Source of the DNA: Arthrobacter crusticola
Lineage (GTDB): Bacteria > Actinomycetota > Actinomycetes > Actinomycetales > Micrococcaceae
Assembly: GCF_004357995.1 (NCBI RefSeq)
Contig: NZ_SMTK01000002.1
Span: 744,001-808,000, forward strand
Direction of reading: 5' to 3'
Length of the DNA: 64,000 bases
Translations under genes and position numbers: made by a program
Part shown: positions 1-8,605 of the stretch, in pieces
How positions within the stretch are numbered: the stretch's first letter is position 1
Layout of the letters: each line of letters opens with the position of its first letter
The notes under the pieces: model-generated
What the model was told of the DNA's origin: nothing
What the model saw: only the letters and a program-made list of their open reading frames with translations
Databases searched by the model: none

Positions 1-26
1 AGACCAGAGCAACAGGAGGAAGAGTA

Positions 27-485
27 ATGGCAGATCCGGCACGCGCTGCGCGGCTTGCACAGCGGATCAAGGTGATTGTCGCCGAGGCTCTCCGCCGCAG
101 GGTCAAGGATCCACGGCTCGAAGCAGTGACCCTGACCGATGCACGCGTCACCAACGACCTCCAGCACGCCACCCTCTACTACACGGTGCTCGGTGACGAG
201 GACGAGCAGCAGGCCACCCGGGCGGCCCTCGAATCCGCCCGCGGCATCCTGCGCGCCGAAGTCGGCAGGAACATCACGGCCCGGCTCACGCCGACGCTCG
301 AGTTCGTTCCCGACGAGATTCCGGTGAACGCCGGCCACCTCGAGGAGCTCCTCCGGAAGGCGCGCGAACGCGACGCCGAGGTGGCGGCCATCGCCCAGGG
401 CGCCGAGTTCGCCGGCGACGCCGACCCGTACCGCACCGCCGAGGAGCGCGACGAGGAGTCAAGCGAGGCTCCGCGCGGGCTTTAG
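27..485 (+). CDS. rbfA: Ribosome-binding factor A
   Basis: A 152-residue protein matching RbfA, the KH-fold factor that binds the 30S subunit during late 16S rRNA maturation and cold adaptation. The N-terminus (ADPARAARLAQRIKVIVAEAL) and the core segment VTLTDARVTNDLQHATLYYT are typical of the family. After about residue 120 there is an acidic tail rich in Glu and Asp, common in actinobacterial RbfA. The ATG has a strong ribosome-binding site (AGGAGG at 14-19, seven bases upstream). It is co-directional with truB downstream, but an antisense aminotransferase gene lies between them. infB would be expected just upstream, outside the window. Confidence 0.96.
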   Translation: MADPARAARLAQRIKVIVAEALRRRVKDPRLEAVTLTDARVTNDLQHATLYYTVLGDEDEQQATRAALESARGILRAEVGRNITARLTPTLEFVPDEIPVNAGHLEELLRKARERDAEVAAIAQGAEFAGDADPYRTAEERDEESSEAPRGL

Positions 486-549
486 GTTCGACTCCACCCG
501 GCCGAACCGGTGCCCGCCTCCGGAGCACAGAAGGAACATGCGCAGAAGA

Positions 550-578
550 AGCAGTTGACCGCTGGTCAGCTGCTTTTT
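550..578 (+). terminator. Intrinsic terminator after rbfA
   Basis: An 11-bp stem (AGCAGTTGACC pairing with GGTCAGCTGCT, one G-U pair) with a GCT loop, followed directly by TTTTC. It is a canonical rho-independent terminator for rbfA. It overlaps the last codons of the convergent aminotransferase gene, whose stop codon is in the right arm. Confidence 0.8.
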
Positions 579-1741
579 CTGTGGGGGAGGCGGCTGAGGC
601 CCTCAACGAGGGCGTCGGTATCGGTGCACAGGGCAATCCGGACCCAGCCCTCACCCCCGGAACCGAACGCCGTTCCCGGGGCCAGCGCCACCCCGCGGGT
701 CTCCAGCAGGGAAGCGACCCACGCCCGGACATCGCCGCCGGAGGCGTGGGAGACATCGGCCCACAGGTAGAACGCCCCCTGCGCCGGCAGGTACGGAATA
801 TTGAGCTTCCGGAGCACCGCCGTGGCCGCGTCCCGGTTCTTCCGGTAGTGCGCCAGGGCATCGGTCACGTAGTCCTGCGGTCCGCTCAGCGCGGCGAGGG
901 CGCCGTACTGGGACGGCGCAGAGACGCAGGAGACGGTGGCCTCCATGATGTTGTTCAGCAGCGGCTCCATGCCGGGCGGGGTGACCAGGGCGCCGATCCG
1001 CAGCCCCGTGAGGCCGTAGGTCTTCGACAGGGTCAGGGAGGTGAAGACCCTCGGGCTGCCGGCCTCCGCGGGGGCTCCGGGGCCGCCGGCGTCGAAGCGT
1101 GCCGGGCTCACATGCCCGACGTCGAAGGTGAACGCCTCGTAGCACTCATCGGAGAGGATCCACAGGTCCTGCCGCCGCGCGAGGTCCACCAGCGCCCGGG
1201 TCAGGTCGGCGTCGAACACGGCGCCGAGCGGGTTCGACGGCGAGTTGAGGACGAGCATCCGGGTGCGCGGGGTCACCAGCGCCTCGAGGTCTTCGATGCG
1301 CGGCTGGAAGCCGTTGTCCGGCAGCAGCGGGTAGGGGACGGCGACGGCGTGCACCAGCCCCGCCGTCATCGGATAGGTGGGATAGCCGGGGTTGGGGATG
1401 AGCACCTCGTCGCCGGGCCCGAGGAGGGTGCTCATCGCCAGGTGCAGCCCCTGCTGGGCGCCGGCGGTCACATAGACCTGCGAGGGGTCCACGGCCACGC
1501 CGTTGTGCTCAAGGAACCGGGCGGCAAAGGCTTCCCTCAGCGGGGCGATGCCCGCGTTGGGCGTGTAGTTCGTCTCGTCGCGGTCCAGCGCCGCCATCGA
1601 GGCCTCCAGGACGTGCCGGGCGACGGGGAACCCTGGCTCGCCGATGCTGAGCACGATGGAGTGCGGGGTGGCCCACGCGGCCTGGGTGATCTCGCGGATC
1701 TGGTTGACCGGAACTCGGCGGGCGTGGGCGGCGGGAAGCAT
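566..1741 (-). CDS. Class I/II PLP-dependent aminotransferase
   Basis: A 391-residue fold-type I aminotransferase. The PLP lysine is K240 in SLTLSKTYGLTGLRIG. N170 (NSPSNPLG), D198 and Y201 (SDECYE) and R248 complete the usual cofactor and substrate-carboxylate set. The substrate cannot be read from sequence; aspartate, aromatic amino acid or N-succinyl-diaminopimelate aminotransferase are all possible. The three dap genes elsewhere in the window make a diaminopimelate role worth considering, but this is inference only. The gene runs opposite to rbfA and truB. Its ATG follows TAGCAT by six bases with no Shine-Dalgarno sequence, so the mRNA is probably leaderless. Confidence 0.9.
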   Translation of the reverse strand: MLPAAHARRVPVNQIREITQAAWATPHSIVLSIGEPGFPVARHVLEASMAALDRDETNYTPNAGIAPLREAFAARFLEHNGVAVDPSQVYVTAGAQQGLHLAMSTLLGPGDEVLIPNPGYPTYPMTAGLVHAVAVPYPLLPDNGFQPRIEDLEALVTPRTRMLVLNSPSNPLGAVFDADLTRALVDLARRQDLWILSDECYEAFTFDVGHVSPARFDAGGPGAPAEAGSPRVFTSLTLSKTYGLTGLRIGALVTPPGMEPLLNNIMEATVSCVSAPSQYGALAALSGPQDYVTDALAHYRKNRDAATAVLRKLNIPYLPAQGAFYLWADVSHASGGDVRAWVASLLETRGVALAPGTAFGSGGEGWVRIALCTDTDALVEGLSRLPHRKSS

Positions 1742-1747
1742 AGGGGA

Positions 1748-1753
1748 ATGCTA
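1748..1753 (-). promoter_or_regulatory. -10 hexamer of aminotransferase gene (leaderless)
   Basis: TAGCAT on the minus strand, six bases before the ATG at 1741. The spacing puts the transcription start at or next to the A of the start codon. Confidence 0.6.
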
Positions 1754-1813
1754 TCGCCTGCCCCGCGCCGCGCGGGCGGCACCGGCCGGCGGGGAGCGCC
1801 CCGGGCTTCGCCC

Positions 1814-1819
1814 TATACT
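1814..1819 (+). promoter_or_regulatory. -10 hexamer of truB (leaderless)
   Basis: TATACT followed by GGGAGGC and then GTG at 1827. The GGGAGG is only one base from the start codon, too close to act as a ribosome-binding site. The same seven-base spacer occurs before dapB. Confidence 0.65.
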
Positions 1820-1826
1820 GGGAGGC

Positions 1827-2729
1827 GTGAATTCCGGGCAGGTCCACTCAGGGCTGATAATCGTGGACAAGCCCCAGGGCTGGACCAGCCATGACGTCGT
1901 CGGACGCATGCGCCGGCTGGCGGGCACCCGCAAGGTCGGCCACGCCGGCACCCTCGACCCGATGGCGACCGGAGTGCTGGTGATCGGCGTCAACCGCGCC
2001 ACCCGGCTGCTCACCTACATCGTGGGCACCGACAAGACCTACACCGCCACCATCCGGCTGGGCCAGTCGACGATCACCGACGACGCCGAGGGAGAGATCA
2101 CCGGAGGCAGCATCGCGGCCGCCGTCACCCCCGAAGACATCTCCGCCGGCGTGCGCGCCCTCACCGGGACGATCTCCCAGGTGCCCAGCAGCGTCAGCGC
2201 CATCAAGGTCAAGGGCCAGCGGGCCTACGCCCGGGTGCGCTCCGGGGAGGACGTCCAGCTCGAGGCCCGGTCCGTCACGATCTCCCGGTTCGAGGTCCAC
2301 GACATCCGCCGCGTCAACGGCGGACGGCAGCAGGACGTCGACGTCACCGTCGAGTGCAGCTCCGGCACCTACATCCGGGCCCTCGCCCGGGACCTTGGGG
2401 AGGCCCTCGGGGTGGGCGGGCACCTCACCGCGCTGCGGCGCACCCGGGTGGGCCCCTACACCATCGAGGGGGCCTCCACCCTTGACCAGCTTGCCGAAAA
2501 GCTGACGCTGCTTGAGCTCGACGACGCCGGGCGCGCCCTGTTCCCGGTGCGGGAGCTCAGCGCCGCCGAGGCCGACGACGTCTCCCACGGCCGGAAGATC
2601 GCCGCCGGGCAGGAGGCCGGGCCGGTGGCGGCCTACTCGCCCGAAGGCACCCTTGTCGCCCTGCTCGAGAACCGCGGCCAGGATGCCCGGGCCCTCCTGG
2701 TCTTCGCGCCCGGAAACGGTCCGGCGTGA
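1827..2729 (+). CDS. truB: tRNA pseudouridine(55) synthase TruB
   Basis: A 300-residue TruB, which isomerises U55 in the T-loop of tRNAs. The catalytic aspartate is D44 in GHAGTLDPMATGVL, and the N-terminal SGLIIVDKPQGWTSHDVV block is diagnostic. A C-terminal PUA-like region follows about residue 230. The reading frame stays open upstream, but GTG 1827 is chosen because family homology begins there and a TATACT -10 element ends eight bases before it. The gene overlaps the next membrane-protein gene at its stop codon, so they are probably cotranscribed. Confidence 0.95.
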   Translation: MNSGQVHSGLIIVDKPQGWTSHDVVGRMRRLAGTRKVGHAGTLDPMATGVLVIGVNRATRLLTYIVGTDKTYTATIRLGQSTITDDAEGEITGGSIAAAVTPEDISAGVRALTGTISQVPSSVSAIKVKGQRAYARVRSGEDVQLEARSVTISRFEVHDIRRVNGGRQQDVDVTVECSSGTYIRALARDLGEALGVGGHLTALRRTRVGPYTIEGASTLDQLAEKLTLLELDDAGRALFPVRELSAAEADDVSHGRKIAAGQEAGPVAAYSPEGTLVALLENRGQDARALLVFAPGNGPA

Positions 2730-3097
2730 TGGACGGATTCCTCCTGGCGGGCTCGGTGATCGGCATTGTCTCCGCCCTGCTGTGCATCGGGGCCGCGCTG
2801 CTGCGCCAGCCCCCGAACGACATCACCATCCTCTCCGTGGCCGCCGTCGAGCTGTTCCTGCTCGTCTATGCCGTGGTGGCCGGAGTGCGGCAGGCCGGGG
2901 GAGAGCCGGTACTTGGCGAGGCGTGGGAGTTCTGGGGCTACCTCCTGACGGCCCTCGTCCTCCCGGTCGGCGCCTTCTGGTGGGCCATCCTCGAGCGCAG
3001 CCGCTGGAGCAATCTCGTCCTGGCCGCCGCCGGGCTCGCCGTGTTTGTCATGCTGGTTCGAATGGAGCAGATCTGGGACGGAGTGGCAGGACTGTGA
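2729..3097 (+). CDS. Small four-helix membrane protein
   Basis: A 122-residue hydrophobic protein of unknown function. Four predicted membrane segments lie at about residues 4-24, 31-52, 68-88 and 95-113, with short polar loops and no catalytic motif I can identify. The ATG overlaps the truB stop (TGATG); a GTG three bases earlier is the alternative start. The stop codon overlaps the GTG of the next membrane-protein gene. The tight coupling truB, this gene, next gene suggests one transcript, but no functional link to pseudouridylation is evident. Confidence 0.75.
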   Translation: MDGFLLAGSVIGIVSALLCIGAALLRQPPNDITILSVAAVELFLLVYAVVAGVRQAGGEPVLGEAWEFWGYLLTALVLPVGAFWWAILERSRWSNLVLAAAGLAVFVMLVRMEQIWDGVAGL

Positions 3098-3597
3098 AGC
3101 ACACCGGAGACGGCGGCGCCGGCGGCCCCGGCAACGCAGGCACACCCTCCGGCGGCGGGGCCAACCCAGCCGGCCGTTCCGACCGGGGAGGGGAGGCCCG
3201 GCGGACGCACGGCCCGGGCCGGCTGCTGATTGCCGTCTACGGGATCTTCGCCCTGGCCGCCTCCGCACGGGCCGCCTTCCAGATCGCCACCAAGTTCTCG
3301 GAGGCACCGCTGGCCTACCTGCTGACCGCCGGCGCGGCCGCCGTCTACGTCCTGGCGACCGTCTCGCTGGCCCGGCCCGGTGCCCGCTGGTATCGAATCT
3401 CCGTCGCCGCCGTCAGCGTCGAACTCATCGGCGTGCTGGGCGTGGGCAGCTTCAGCCTCCTCGACCCGCAGGCCTTCCCCGCCGACACCGTGTGGTCCGC
3501 CTTCGGCCAGGGCTACGGCTACGTCCCCCTGATCCTTCCGGTCCTCGGTCTGGCCTGGCTGTACCGCAACAGGCCTGCGGCCCCCGTCCCCGCCTAG
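3094..3597 (+). CDS. Membrane protein with disordered N-terminus
   Basis: A 167-residue protein. The first roughly 45 residues are Gly/Pro/Arg-rich and probably disordered and cytoplasmic. About four membrane segments follow (approximately residues 46-64, 72-92, 100-122 and 140-158). The GTG start overlaps the previous stop (GTGA). I do not recognise a domain. It resembles the small integral membrane proteins found next to truB in other Arthrobacter-like genomes, which is from memory and not checked. Confidence 0.7.
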   Translation: MKHTGDGGAGGPGNAGTPSGGGANPAGRSDRGGEARRTHGPGRLLIAVYGIFALAASARAAFQIATKFSEAPLAYLLTAGAAAVYVLATVSLARPGARWYRISVAAVSVELIGVLGVGSFSLLDPQAFPADTVWSAFGQGYGYVPLILPVLGLAWLYRNRPAAPVPA

Positions 3598-3738
3598 AGT
3601 CCAGCGCCCTCTGCCCGGCCTCTGCCCGGCCCCGTGTGCCGCGGCCCGACCCGCCGGGCGCCCCAAGATCGCCCTTTCCGGTCCCTGTGCCGCGTGAGAG
3701 TATTGCGGCAGGAGCAGCAAGGACAGCGAGGAAGCGCC

Positions 3739-4434
3739 ATGAGCACGAACATCCCGGACCCGCACGGCCGGCCAGGGACCAACACCCCGGGCTCGGCGGC
3801 TTCAGCATCCAGCACGGGATCGACCGGCAGCGGTCCCGTCAGCGGCGGAACCGGCATCGGCCAAGCCGGAACCCCACCCGCCGCCCGACCGCCCTCCACG
3901 CCTGCGCCGTCCCGCACAGCAGCCGGTCCGGCCACGGAGGGGACCACCAAGGACGGGACCACCAAGGGCCGGACCAAGGGCAGGGAGGGGACAAAATCCA
4001 GCGAGGGGATCGGCGGCAGCGACTGGAGCATGTTCCGCACCGTCGTCGTCCTCGTGGGCCTGATCCTCGCCGGCTTCGGCGCCTACTACCTGATCCTCGG
4101 CACCGCCGGCCTTCCCGACACCGACGCCCGGCCGGTCAACCCGACCCTTGAGAACCAGTTCCGCTTCTTCTCCGCCATGATGGTCGGCGTGGGCGCCGCC
4201 TTCGTCACCATCGCCGTGAAATTCCAGTGGGCCAACATGCTCTGGCTGGTCTGCCTCATGGTCTTCGCCGGCGGCATCGGCAGGGTGCTGTCCTGGGCGT
4301 TCTCGGGCACCCCCCACTACCTGCTGATCATCCTCATGGTCGTGGAGCTCGCCTTCCCGGCCGCCCTGCTGGTGTGGCACAAGTACATCACCAAGACCAC
4401 CCAAATGCGGAAGGACTTCAGCTCCCGCAGCTGA
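3739..4434 (+). CDS. DUF4345 family membrane protein
   Basis: A 231-residue protein. Residues 1-95 form a low-complexity Ser/Thr/Gly/Pro linker containing a TKGRTKGREGT stretch. Residues 100-225 contain four membrane helices. The segment NPTLENQFRFFSAMMVGVGA and the following helices fit DUF4345. The ATG at 3739 follows AGCGAGGAAGCGCC, a modest ribosome-binding site; the frame is open further upstream but composition and homology support this start. Function unknown. It is separated from ribF by 142 bases. Confidence 0.7.
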   Translation: MSTNIPDPHGRPGTNTPGSAASASSTGSTGSGPVSGGTGIGQAGTPPAARPPSTPAPSRTAAGPATEGTTKDGTTKGRTKGREGTKSSEGIGGSDWSMFRTVVVLVGLILAGFGAYYLILGTAGLPDTDARPVNPTLENQFRFFSAMMVGVGAAFVTIAVKFQWANMLWLVCLMVFAGGIGRVLSWAFSGTPHYLLIILMVVELAFPAALLVWHKYITKTTQMRKDFSSRS

Positions 4435-4576
4435 TGCCCCGCCGCGGTTTCTCCGAAGCTTTTCTCCGGCAAACGTGAAACGGCGGAGTGCGTATCGGCA
4501 ATAATGGACAGTGGCGCTGCAGGGAACCGGACGCTCCGGCCCGCGCCGCGGAAAGCCGCAACGGCGAAGGAGATGC

Positions 4577-5572
4577 GTGTTCTACTGGAGAGACCTTGCC
4601 GATGTGCCCCACGATTTCGGCCCGTCGGTCCTCACGCTCGGAAACTTCGACGGTGTCCACCGGGGCCACCAGCGCGTGCTGGAGCACCTTGTGGAGGCAG
4701 CGCGGAAGCGCGACGCCGCAGCCGTCGCCATCTCCTTCGACCCGCACCCCGCCCAGGTCCACCGCCCCGACAGCGCACCTGCCCTGATCATGGGGCTCGA
4801 GGACCGGGTGCACACGCTGGCCGAGACCGGCATCGACGGCGTCCTGATGATGCACTACACCCTCGACCTCGCCTCCCACACCCCCGAGGAGTTCGTCGAG
4901 AAGGTCCTTGTGAACGCGCTCCACGCCTGCGCCGTCGTCATCGGCCATGACGTACGTTTTGGGCGCGGCAACAGCGGCGACCTCGAGACAATGCGCGCCC
5001 TCGGCCACCGGTTCGGCTTCGAGGTCCTCGCCATCGACGACTTCGCGGCGAGCGTCCCCCTGGCCACCGGTGACGGTGAGGCAACGCGCCGCTGTTCCTC
5101 GACCTGGGTGCGGGAATCACTTGAGGCCGGTGACGTGGAAACCGCGGCCCGGATCCTCGGACGCCCGCACCGGATGCGCGGCGAGGTCGTCCACGGGGCG
5201 AAACGGGGGCGCGAGATGGGCTTCCCGACGGCCAACCTCTCGAACGACGCCGAGGGCTACGTGCCGGCCGACGGCATCTATGCCGGCTGGCTCCTCGACG
5301 GATCGGGGACCCGGTGGCCCGCGGCCATCTCCGTCGGATCGAACCCGACCTTCGAAGGCGTCAGCCGGCAGGTCGAGGCGCACGTCATCAACCGTCCGGA
5401 GGAGGAGATTTCGGCCTTCAACCTGTACGGGCAGAGGATCGTCGTCGAGTTCGTCCAGCGGCTCCGGGGCCAGATCACCTACACCGGACCGGAAGCCCTG
5501 GCCGAGCAGATGTGGCTCGACGTGGACCGCTCGCGGCAGGTGCTTTCGACAGATCTGCAGGCCAGCGGCTAA
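4577..5572 (+). CDS. ribF: Bifunctional riboflavin kinase / FAD synthetase
   Basis: A 331-residue RibF that phosphorylates riboflavin to FMN and adenylates FMN to FAD. The N-terminal nucleotidyltransferase domain has GNFDGVHRGH at residues 22-31. The central VIGHDVRFGRGNSGD and STWVRESLEAGDV segments are standard. The C-terminal kinase has the GFPTANL motif near residue 217. GTG 4577 is preferred because GGAG lies five bases upstream and homology starts at once (VFYWRDL). An upstream in-frame ATG at 4511 would add a basic, non-conserved stretch. No FMN riboswitch is visible in the leader. rpsO follows after 135 bases. Confidence 0.95.
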   Translation: MFYWRDLADVPHDFGPSVLTLGNFDGVHRGHQRVLEHLVEAARKRDAAAVAISFDPHPAQVHRPDSAPALIMGLEDRVHTLAETGIDGVLMMHYTLDLASHTPEEFVEKVLVNALHACAVVIGHDVRFGRGNSGDLETMRALGHRFGFEVLAIDDFAASVPLATGDGEATRRCSSTWVRESLEAGDVETAARILGRPHRMRGEVVHGAKRGREMGFPTANLSNDAEGYVPADGIYAGWLLDGSGTRWPAAISVGSNPTFEGVSRQVEAHVINRPEEEISAFNLYGQRIVVEFVQRLRGQITYTGPEALAEQMWLDVDRSRQVLSTDLQASG

Positions 5573-5707
5573 ACTGGAGGCTGAGATCCGGCTGCAGTCC
5601 GTGGTGGCTGGATTTTTGTGTGTCAGGCCTTCGTGCGGTCCGCTCCGGCGGACAGTCCGGCAGCCGGCCGAAACCTCTTATTCACGGTACAACTCTAGGA
5701 GTTACAC

Positions 5708-5977
5708 GTGGCCCTTGACGCCGCTATCAAGCAGGAAATCATCAAAGAGTACGCCACCTCCGAGGGGGACACCGGTTCCCCCGAGGTGCAGATCGCGATG
5801 CTTTCCCGCCGCATCCTCGACCTGACCGAACACCTGAAGATGCACAAGCATGACCACCACACCCGTCGTGGCCTGCTTCTTCTGGTCGGACGCCGCCGTC
5901 GCCTGCTGGACTACCTGCGCGACACCGACATCACGCGTTACCGGACGCTCATCGAGCGCCTCGGCCTGCGCCGATAG
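5708..5977 (+). CDS. rpsO: 30S ribosomal protein S15
   Basis: An 89-residue S15, the usual length. S15 binds the central domain of 16S rRNA as a primary assembly protein. The motif [14 protein letters not shown] and the basic segment [18 protein letters not shown] are conserved. The GTG start has AGGAG eight bases upstream. As in most bacteria, pnp follows downstream, and a long hairpin lies between them. Confidence 0.97.
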   Translation: MALDAAIKQEIIKEYATSEGDTGSPEVQIAMLSRRILDLTEHLKMHKHDHHTRRGLLLLVGRRRRLLDYLRDTDITRYRTLIERLGLRR

Positions 5978-5984
5978 GTTGCAT

Positions 5985-6025
5985 GGAAGGCGGCGCCATC
6001 TCCTTAGGAGACGGAGCCGCCTTCC
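5985..6025 (+). terminator. Long hairpin between rpsO and pnp
   Basis: Outer arms GGAAGGCGGC and GCCGCCTTCC pair over 10 bp. The interior adds two C-G pairs and a TCTCC/GGAGA stem with a TTA triloop, so almost the whole 41-base element folds. There is no U-tract, so it may be a weak terminator or a processing site. In other bacteria the rpsO-pnp junction carries RNase III sites through which PNPase represses itself; whether that holds here is inference. Confidence 0.55.
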
Positions 6026-6174
6026 GCTTATGCCCGGTAGGTCCGGGTACACCACCGCAAGATAAACACTGGAGCCAGCAGGCACCGCGCATTCGCGGTC
6101 CTCGGTAGTGATCTCCGGGAGGCGGGCCGCAGAGGCTGCCGTCCCGTGGATCTCGATCGAAGACCGGGTGCACA

Positions 6175-6195
6175 GGCGGCCCACGAGGGGCCGCC
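6175..6195 (+). repeat. Inverted repeat in pnp leader
   Basis: GGCGGCCC and GGGCCGCC pair over 8 bp around a five-base loop (ACGAG). It lies about 50 bases before the pnp start and could shape the leader RNA. Confidence 0.45.
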
Positions 6196-6245
6196 CGACA
6201 ATGGTGCCGACCGCCCCCACCACTAAGAAACGGAGGTGACTCTCT

Positions 6246-8504
6246 ATGGAGGGTCCCGAAATCCAATTTGCTGAAGCCGTCATCGACAATGGCCGCTTCG
6301 GAACACGCACCGTCCGCTTCGAGACCGGCCGCCTTGCCCAGCAGGCCGCCGGTGCAGCGATGGTCTACATCGACGAAGACACCGCGCTCCTTTCGGCAAC
6401 CACCGCCGGAAGCTCCCCGCGCGAGGGCTTCGACTTCTTCCCACTGACCGTCGACGTCGAAGAGCGCATGTACGGCGCCGGGCGCATCCCGGGCTCGTTC
6501 TTCCGCCGCGAGGGACGCCCCTCCACCGAGGCGATCCTCGCCTGCCGCCTGATGGACCGTCCGCTGCGGCCGGCCTTCGTCAAGGGCCTGCGCAATGAGG
6601 TCCAGATCGTCGTCACCGTGCTGGCGATCAACCCCGACGTCCGCTACGACGTCGTCGCCATCAATGCGGCCTCGATGTCCACCCAGCTCTCCGGGCTTCC
6701 CTTCTCCGGCCCGATCGGCGGCGTCCGCGTTGCGCTCGTCTCCGACGGCAGCGGAAGCGACCAGTGGATCGCCTTCCCGAAGCACTCGGAGCTCGAGAAC
6801 TCCGTCTTCGACATGGTCGTTGCAGGCCGCGTCGTCGGTGACGACGTCGCCATCATGATGGTCGAGGCCGAAGCGACCGACAACTCCTGGAACCTCATCA
6901 AGGAAAACGGCGCCACGGCACCGACCGAGGAGATCGTCGCAGAGGGCCTGGAAGCGGCAAAGCCGTTCATCCGTGCCCTGTGCGAAGCGCAGTCGGACCT
7001 GGCCTCGCGTGCGGCCAAGCCGACCGTCGAGTTCCCCGTGTTCCTCGACTACCAGGACGACGTCTACGCCGCCGTCGAGTCGGCCGCCGCGCAGAAGCTC
7101 GCCGAGGTCTTCCAGATCGCCGACAAGCAGGAACGCAACACCGCCTCCGACGCCCTCAAGGCCGAGGTCCTCGAGTCCCTCGCCGGGTCCTTCGAGGGGC
7201 GCGAGAAAGAGCTTTCGGCAGCCTTCCGCTCGGTCACCAAGGCCGTCGTGCGCCAGCGCATCCTCAAGGACCAGGTCCGTATCGACGGCCGTGGCCTTTC
7301 CGACATCCGCAAGCTCACCGCCGAGGTCGAGGTCCTGCCCCGCGTCCACGGTTCGGCCATCTTCGAGCGCGGCGAGACCCAGATCCTGGGTGTCACCACG
7401 CTGAACATGCTCAAGATGGAACAGCAGATCGACTCGCTGTCCCCGGTGACGCGCAAGCGCTACATGCACCACTACAACTTCCCGCCGTACTCCACCGGTG
7501 AGACCGGCCGCGTGGGTTCGCCCAAGCGCCGTGAAATTGGCCACGGCGCCCTGGCCGAGCGTGCCATCGCCCCGGTCCTGCCGAGCCGTGAGGAATTCCC
7601 CTACGCGATCCGGCAGGTCTCCGAGGCGCTGAGCTCCAACGGCTCCACCTCGATGGGCTCGGTCTGCGCCTCGACGCTGTCCCTGCTCAACGCCGGTGTC
7701 CCGCTGCGGGCACCTGTCGCGGGCATCGCCATGGGCCTCGTTTCCGATGAGGTCGACGGTCAGACCCGCTATGCGGCGCTCACCGACATCCTTGGAGCCG
7801 AGGACGCCTTCGGTGACATGGACTTCAAGGTCGCCGGTACCTCCGAGTTCGTCACCGCCATCCAGCTCGACACCAAGCTCGACGGCATTCCCGCCTCCGT
7901 GCTGGCCGCCGCGCTGAAGCAGGCCCGCGAGGCCCGCCTCCACATCCTCGGCGTGCTCGAAGCCGCGATCGACGCCCCGGACGAGCTCTCCGAGTTCGCG
8001 CCGCGGATCATCTCGGTCAAGATCCCCGTTGACAAGATCGGCGAGGTCATCGGCCCCAAGGGCAAGATGATCAACCAGATCCAGGAGGACACCGGCGCCG
8101 ACATCTCCATCGAGGATGACGGCACCGTGCTGATCGGCGCGACCGACGGCGGCTCGGCCGAGGCCGCCCGCGCGGCGGTCAACGCCATCGCAAACCCCCA
8201 GGTTCCCGAGATCGGCGAGCGCTACCTGGGCACCGTCGTCAAGACGACGACCTTCGGCGCGTTCGTCTCCCTCACCCCGGGCAAGGACGGCCTGCTTCAC
8301 ATCTCCGAGCTGCGCAAGCTCTCGGGAGGCAAGCGCGTCGACAACGTCGACGACGTCGTCGCGGTGGGCCAGAAGGTCCAGGTCGAGATCACCAAGATCG
8401 ACGACCGCGGAAAGCTCTCGCTGTCGCCGGTGGTTGCCGAAGAGGCTTCCGACGACGCCGGCATCGAGCTCCCTGAGGTGCCCGCCGAGGACACCGTCAG
8501 CTAG
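6246..8504 (+). CDS. pnp: Polyribonucleotide nucleotidyltransferase (PNPase)
   Basis: A 752-residue PNPase, the phosphorolytic 3'-5' exoribonuclease that can also add nucleotides. Two RNase PH domains span about residues 10-240 and 330-570. The linking alpha domain is between them. The KH domain starts near residue 588 ([16 protein letters not shown]) and the S1 domain near 654 ([17 protein letters not shown]). The second core keeps the [20 protein letters not shown] block. The ribosome-binding site GGAGGTGA (6232-6239) is close to a perfect anti-SD match, six bases before ATG. A strong terminator follows. Confidence 0.98.
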   Translation: MEGPEIQFAEAVIDNGRFGTRTVRFETGRLAQQAAGAAMVYIDEDTALLSATTAGSSPREGFDFFPLTVDVEERMYGAGRIPGSFFRREGRPSTEAILACRLMDRPLRPAFVKGLRNEVQIVVTVLAINPDVRYDVVAINAASMSTQLSGLPFSGPIGGVRVALVSDGSGSDQWIAFPKHSELENSVFDMVVAGRVVGDDVAIMMVEAEATDNSWNLIKENGATAPTEEIVAEGLEAAKPFIRALCEAQSDLASRAAKPTVEFPVFLDYQDDVYAAVESAAAQKLAEVFQIADKQERNTASDALKAEVLESLAGSFEGREKELSAAFRSVTKAVVRQRILKDQVRIDGRGLSDIRKLTAEVEVLPRVHGSAIFERGETQILGVTTLNMLKMEQQIDSLSPVTRKRYMHHYNFPPYSTGETGRVGSPKRREIGHGALAERAIAPVLPSREEFPYAIRQVSEALSSNGSTSMGSVCASTLSLLNAGVPLRAPVAGIAMGLVSDEVDGQTRYAALTDILGAEDAFGDMDFKVAGTSEFVTAIQLDTKLDGIPASVLAAALKQAREARLHILGVLEAAIDAPDELSEFAPRIISVKIPVDKIGEVIGPKGKMINQIQEDTGADISIEDDGTVLIGATDGGSAEAARAAVNAIANPQVPEIGERYLGTVVKTTTFGAFVSLTPGKDGLLHISELRKLSGGKRVDNVDDVVAVGQKVQVEITKIDDRGKLSLSPVVAEEASDDAGIELPEVPAEDTVS

Positions 8505-8525
8505 GTGCCCGCAGTTCCGCCGCCG

Positions 8526-8565
8526 ACGGCCCCGCCGTGGACTCCAGAGTCCACGGCGGGGCCGT
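8526..8565 (+). terminator. Strong hairpin terminator after pnp
   Basis: A perfect 19-bp inverted repeat: arms 8526-8544 and 8547-8565, separated by CA. The left arm begins ACGGCCCCGCC and the right arm ends GGCGGGGCCGT. There is little U-tract (TTGG), as is usual for high-GC actinobacterial terminators. Confidence 0.75.
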
Positions 8566-8605
8566 TGGCCGTTTCCCGATCGACGCTCAACCCTGAGAGA
8601 CCCCG

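Noticed and set aside
581-1894. Plus-strand open frame opposite the aminotransferase
   Set aside because: Shadow of a gene with intact PLP motifs; the product is Gly/Arg/Val-rich and has no domain.
4435-4576. FMN riboswitch before ribF
   Set aside because: The conserved junction sequences of the RFN element are not present and the leader is short.
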